A stretch of DNA of 64,000 nucleotides. Source: JAUILH01 sp965230535 (GTDB lineage Bacteria > Bacteroidota > Bacteroidia > Flavobacteriales_D > JAUILH01). Each line of letters opens with the position of its first letter. The stretch's first letter is position 1. This document shows positions 62,637 through 64,000 of the stretch, piece by piece. The position numbers and the translations under genes are program-made. Under the pieces are notes generated by a model that did not search any database, was not told the DNA's origin, and saw only the letters and a list, made by a program, of their open reading frames with translations. Location of the stretch: assembly GCA_965230535.1 (NCBI GenBank), contig OZ246010.1:806001-870000 (forward strand), in the 5' to 3' direction.

Positions 62637-63553
62637 TCGTTCAGAGATTTTAACCAAGATACATAAGCCACTACTCCAGCTTCTAAATCGACTTGTCTAC
62701 GGTAGCCAATTTTCTTGATCTTTGTCACATCAGCGCACCAATGTATCGGATCACCCAGTTTCACCTGCCCGTTAAACCGATACGATTTATTTGGACAATA
62801 GTGCTTCATAAAACAAGACACAATATCCTCAATACTTACCTCCACTCCATTGGCCACATTATAAACCTCAAAATTTTCATCATCCGTTGTCAAAATCAAT
62901 TCTATTGATTTCAACAAGTCGTTGATAAAGATGAAATCTCTGGTTTCCTTACCTGTCCCCCATAACTCCACTACATCATTATGATCCGCTTTCATGTGTA
63001 AATCCCATAGTAATTGTTTCTTCAACAATGGTCCATAAGCAGAAAAAATGCGGATACAGGCAGATTTAATCCCAAACATTTCATGGTACTGTCGACAGAT
63101 CATTTCACTCATCCATTTATGATTTCCGTAAGGAGAGATGGCTTCACTGTGATCCGCATCATCTTCTTGGATAGGCATTCTTTTTGGATTTCCATAGATA
63201 GCTGCACTCGATAAGTTCAAAAACTTAGTATGTTTTGAATGATCATTCAGAGCAGTTAAAATACTGAATACTATCCTTGTATTCAATTCATAATCCCTAT
63301 AAGGATTCTGAAAAGAAAAAGGCACTGAAGCCGAACCTGCACTATTGATAATATATGTGTATTGATTTTTGACAATGTCGAAATAAGCATCATGGTCATA
63401 ATCTGTCAAAAGAAACTTCTTACCTAGAAGTTCATCCATTGGGCCTTCAGAAATATCGGCCCCATCAACCTCCCAACCTATTTGCTTGAAATACTTAACG
63501 GCATTGGCCCCAATAAATCCTGAACTGCCAGTTATCAATACTTTACTAATCAT
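62633..63553 (-). CDS. NAD-dependent epimerase/dehydratase
   Basis: A 306-residue extended SDR with VLITGSSGFIGANAVKYF near residue 5, LNLSSAAIYGNP near 115 and the catalytic YGNHK near 143 (Y-x-x-x-K). KETRDFIFINDLL near 205 is also typical. It processes a nucleotide sugar for the adjacent GT4, with which it shares an ATGA overlap. It is the fifth extended SDR of this type in the window, and exact substrate cannot be told. Confidence 0.82.
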   Translation of the reverse strand: MISKVLITGSSGFIGANAVKYFKQIGWEVDGADISEGPMDELLGKKFLLTDYDHDAYFDIVKNQYTYIINSAGSASVPFSFQNPYRDYELNTRIVFSILTALNDHSKHTKFLNLSSAAIYGNPKRMPIQEDDADHSEAISPYGNHKWMSEMICRQYHEMFGIKSACIRIFSAYGPLLKKQLLWDLHMKADHNDVVELWGTGKETRDFIFINDLLKSIELILTTDDENFEVYNVANGVEVSIEDIVSCFMKHYCPNKSYRFNGQVKLGDPIHWCADVTKIKKIGYRRQVDLEAGVVAYVSWLKSLNE

Positions 63554-63701
63554 TTAGTTCTCAAAATTTACTGTTCCTATTTGACTCCTCCCTTGATGAA
63601 ATAGGAAACCAGGTTACTAAAATAGATATGTTCATTTAAACATCAGACATAAATAGAGAAATATCCATGAAGTTTATATAATTTCGTGTAGAACACACAT
63701 C

Positions 63702-64000
63702 ATGGATAGTCAGAAAAATAAAACAATACTGTTACTTTACGCAAAAAACAGACATGAGGTTTTAAGTCCCAAAGGTGCTTTGGGCGGTTTTATAAGGTCT
63801 GTAGCAGAAAATTATCATCAGGCTGGCGCTAAGGTGTACATCAATCAAACTTTATATAGGCCGGATGTTCCCTTGAAAAAAAATTCCCCTGGACGTTCGA
63901 AATCTTCTCTTAAATCATTAATTTCTACAATAACGCCTAACTATTTCAAACGTTATCTAAAGGAAAGCGCCATATTTAAGGAGAATAGTTTCATTGTAGA
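63702..64000 (+). CDS. Glycosyltransferase-like protein (partial, N-terminus)
   Basis: An open frame from ATG 63702 to the window edge encodes about 99 residues: MDSQKNKTILLLYAKNRHE, then GALGGFIRSVAENYHQAGAKVYI. The pattern of a beta strand, a glycine-rich turn and an amphipathic helix resembles the N-terminal acceptor domain of GT4 enzymes. It is divergent from the epimerase gene across a 148-base gap. A near-consensus TAATTTCG lies about 20 bases upstream. The catalytic domain lies outside the window, so the family is not secure. Confidence 0.55.
   Translation, partial: MDSQKNKTILLLYAKNRHEVLSPKGALGGFIRSVAENYHQAGAKVYINQTLYRPDVPLKKNSPGRSKSSLKSLISTITPNYFKRYLKESAIFKENSFIV

Noticed and set aside
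54992..63883. Runs of eight to nine A or T in several coding regions of the second polysaccharide locus (54992, 58412, 60609, 60649, 63876) as possible phase-variation tracts
   Set aside because: Similar runs occur elsewhere (for example 36530-36537 and the sigma/uvrA gap), they mostly encode Lys or Phe, and none sits at a position typical of switch tracts.
1..64000. tRNA, rRNA, CRISPR arrays, insertion sequences or prophage genes
   Set aside because: No cloverleaf-like segment, regular repeat array, transposase, integrase or terminal inverted repeat was recognised in the gaps.

Overview
The window looks like chromosomal DNA of a Bacteroidota bacterium, most likely of the order Flavobacteriales. 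The evidence is type IX secretion (T9SS) substrates with both type A and type B (CHU_C) sorting domains, a PorP/SprF-like protein, a PorE-like OmpA protein, a TonB receptor with a carboxypeptidase-regulatory N-terminus, DUF1800/DUF1501 and DUF4403 proteins, the gene order bcp..nth-sigma-uvrA, low GC, almost no Shine-Dalgarno sequences, and promoters of the Bacteroidota type (TTG, about 19 bases, TAnnTTTG). No rRNA, tRNA, CRISPR array or intact insertion sequence was seen.

Layout. 1-8365: a polysaccharide locus with a partial O-antigen ligase-like protein, GT2, PIG-L deacetylase, GT4, DCC-family protein, Wzx flippase, Wzy-like polymerase and an AsnB-type amidotransferase. 8369-13935: a methyltransferase and a giant two-module T9SS surface protein. 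14011-17147: an operon of a coiled-coil protein, ZapA, RNase Y and a WbpP-like UDP-GlcNAc 4-epimerase. 17276-21632: envelope genes (M23 peptidase, DUF4403, L,D-transpeptidase lipoprotein). 21619-29286: a five-gene operon pairing a CHU_C-type T9SS substrate with PorP/SprF and an OmpA-DUF1573 protein. 29359-32622: TonB receptor and a CarboxypepD_reg protein. 32755-38123: DUF1800/DUF1501 pair, a secreted glucuronyl C5-epimerase-like protein and a TPR lipoprotein. 38239-46467: recA, bcp, CHAP lipoprotein, nth, PBP2-like protein, a RiPP-precursor-like small gene, an ECF sigma factor and uvrA. 46485-51249: a secreted propeller protein, a 14-blade propeller/SpoIIE phosphatase and a HAD phosphatase. 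51381-64000: a second, more AT-rich surface-polysaccharide locus with nucleotide-sugar enzymes, glycosyltransferases, two acyltransferases and an FkbM methyltransferase, cut by the window end.

How it fits together. The two flanking polysaccharide regions supply nucleotide sugars, glycosyltransferases, acyl decorations, flippase, polymerase and ligase for a surface glycan. In Bacteroidota such glycans can be the anchor to which T9SS substrates are attached, so the secreted proteins at 9-14 kb and 25-29 kb may depend on them (inference). The middle holds conserved housekeeping genes.

The most interesting signals are: six genes whose TAnnTTTG element ends only 3-6 bases before the ATG, implying leaderless mRNAs; an isolated RiPP-like precursor with a terminator placed inside its neighbour's coding end; an endonuclease III without its iron-sulfur cysteines; an OmpA-DUF1573 fusion in a T9SS operon; a bacterial glucuronyl C5-epimerase-like exoprotein; and a repeated CATCAGATG palindrome in the gaps of the second polysaccharide locus.
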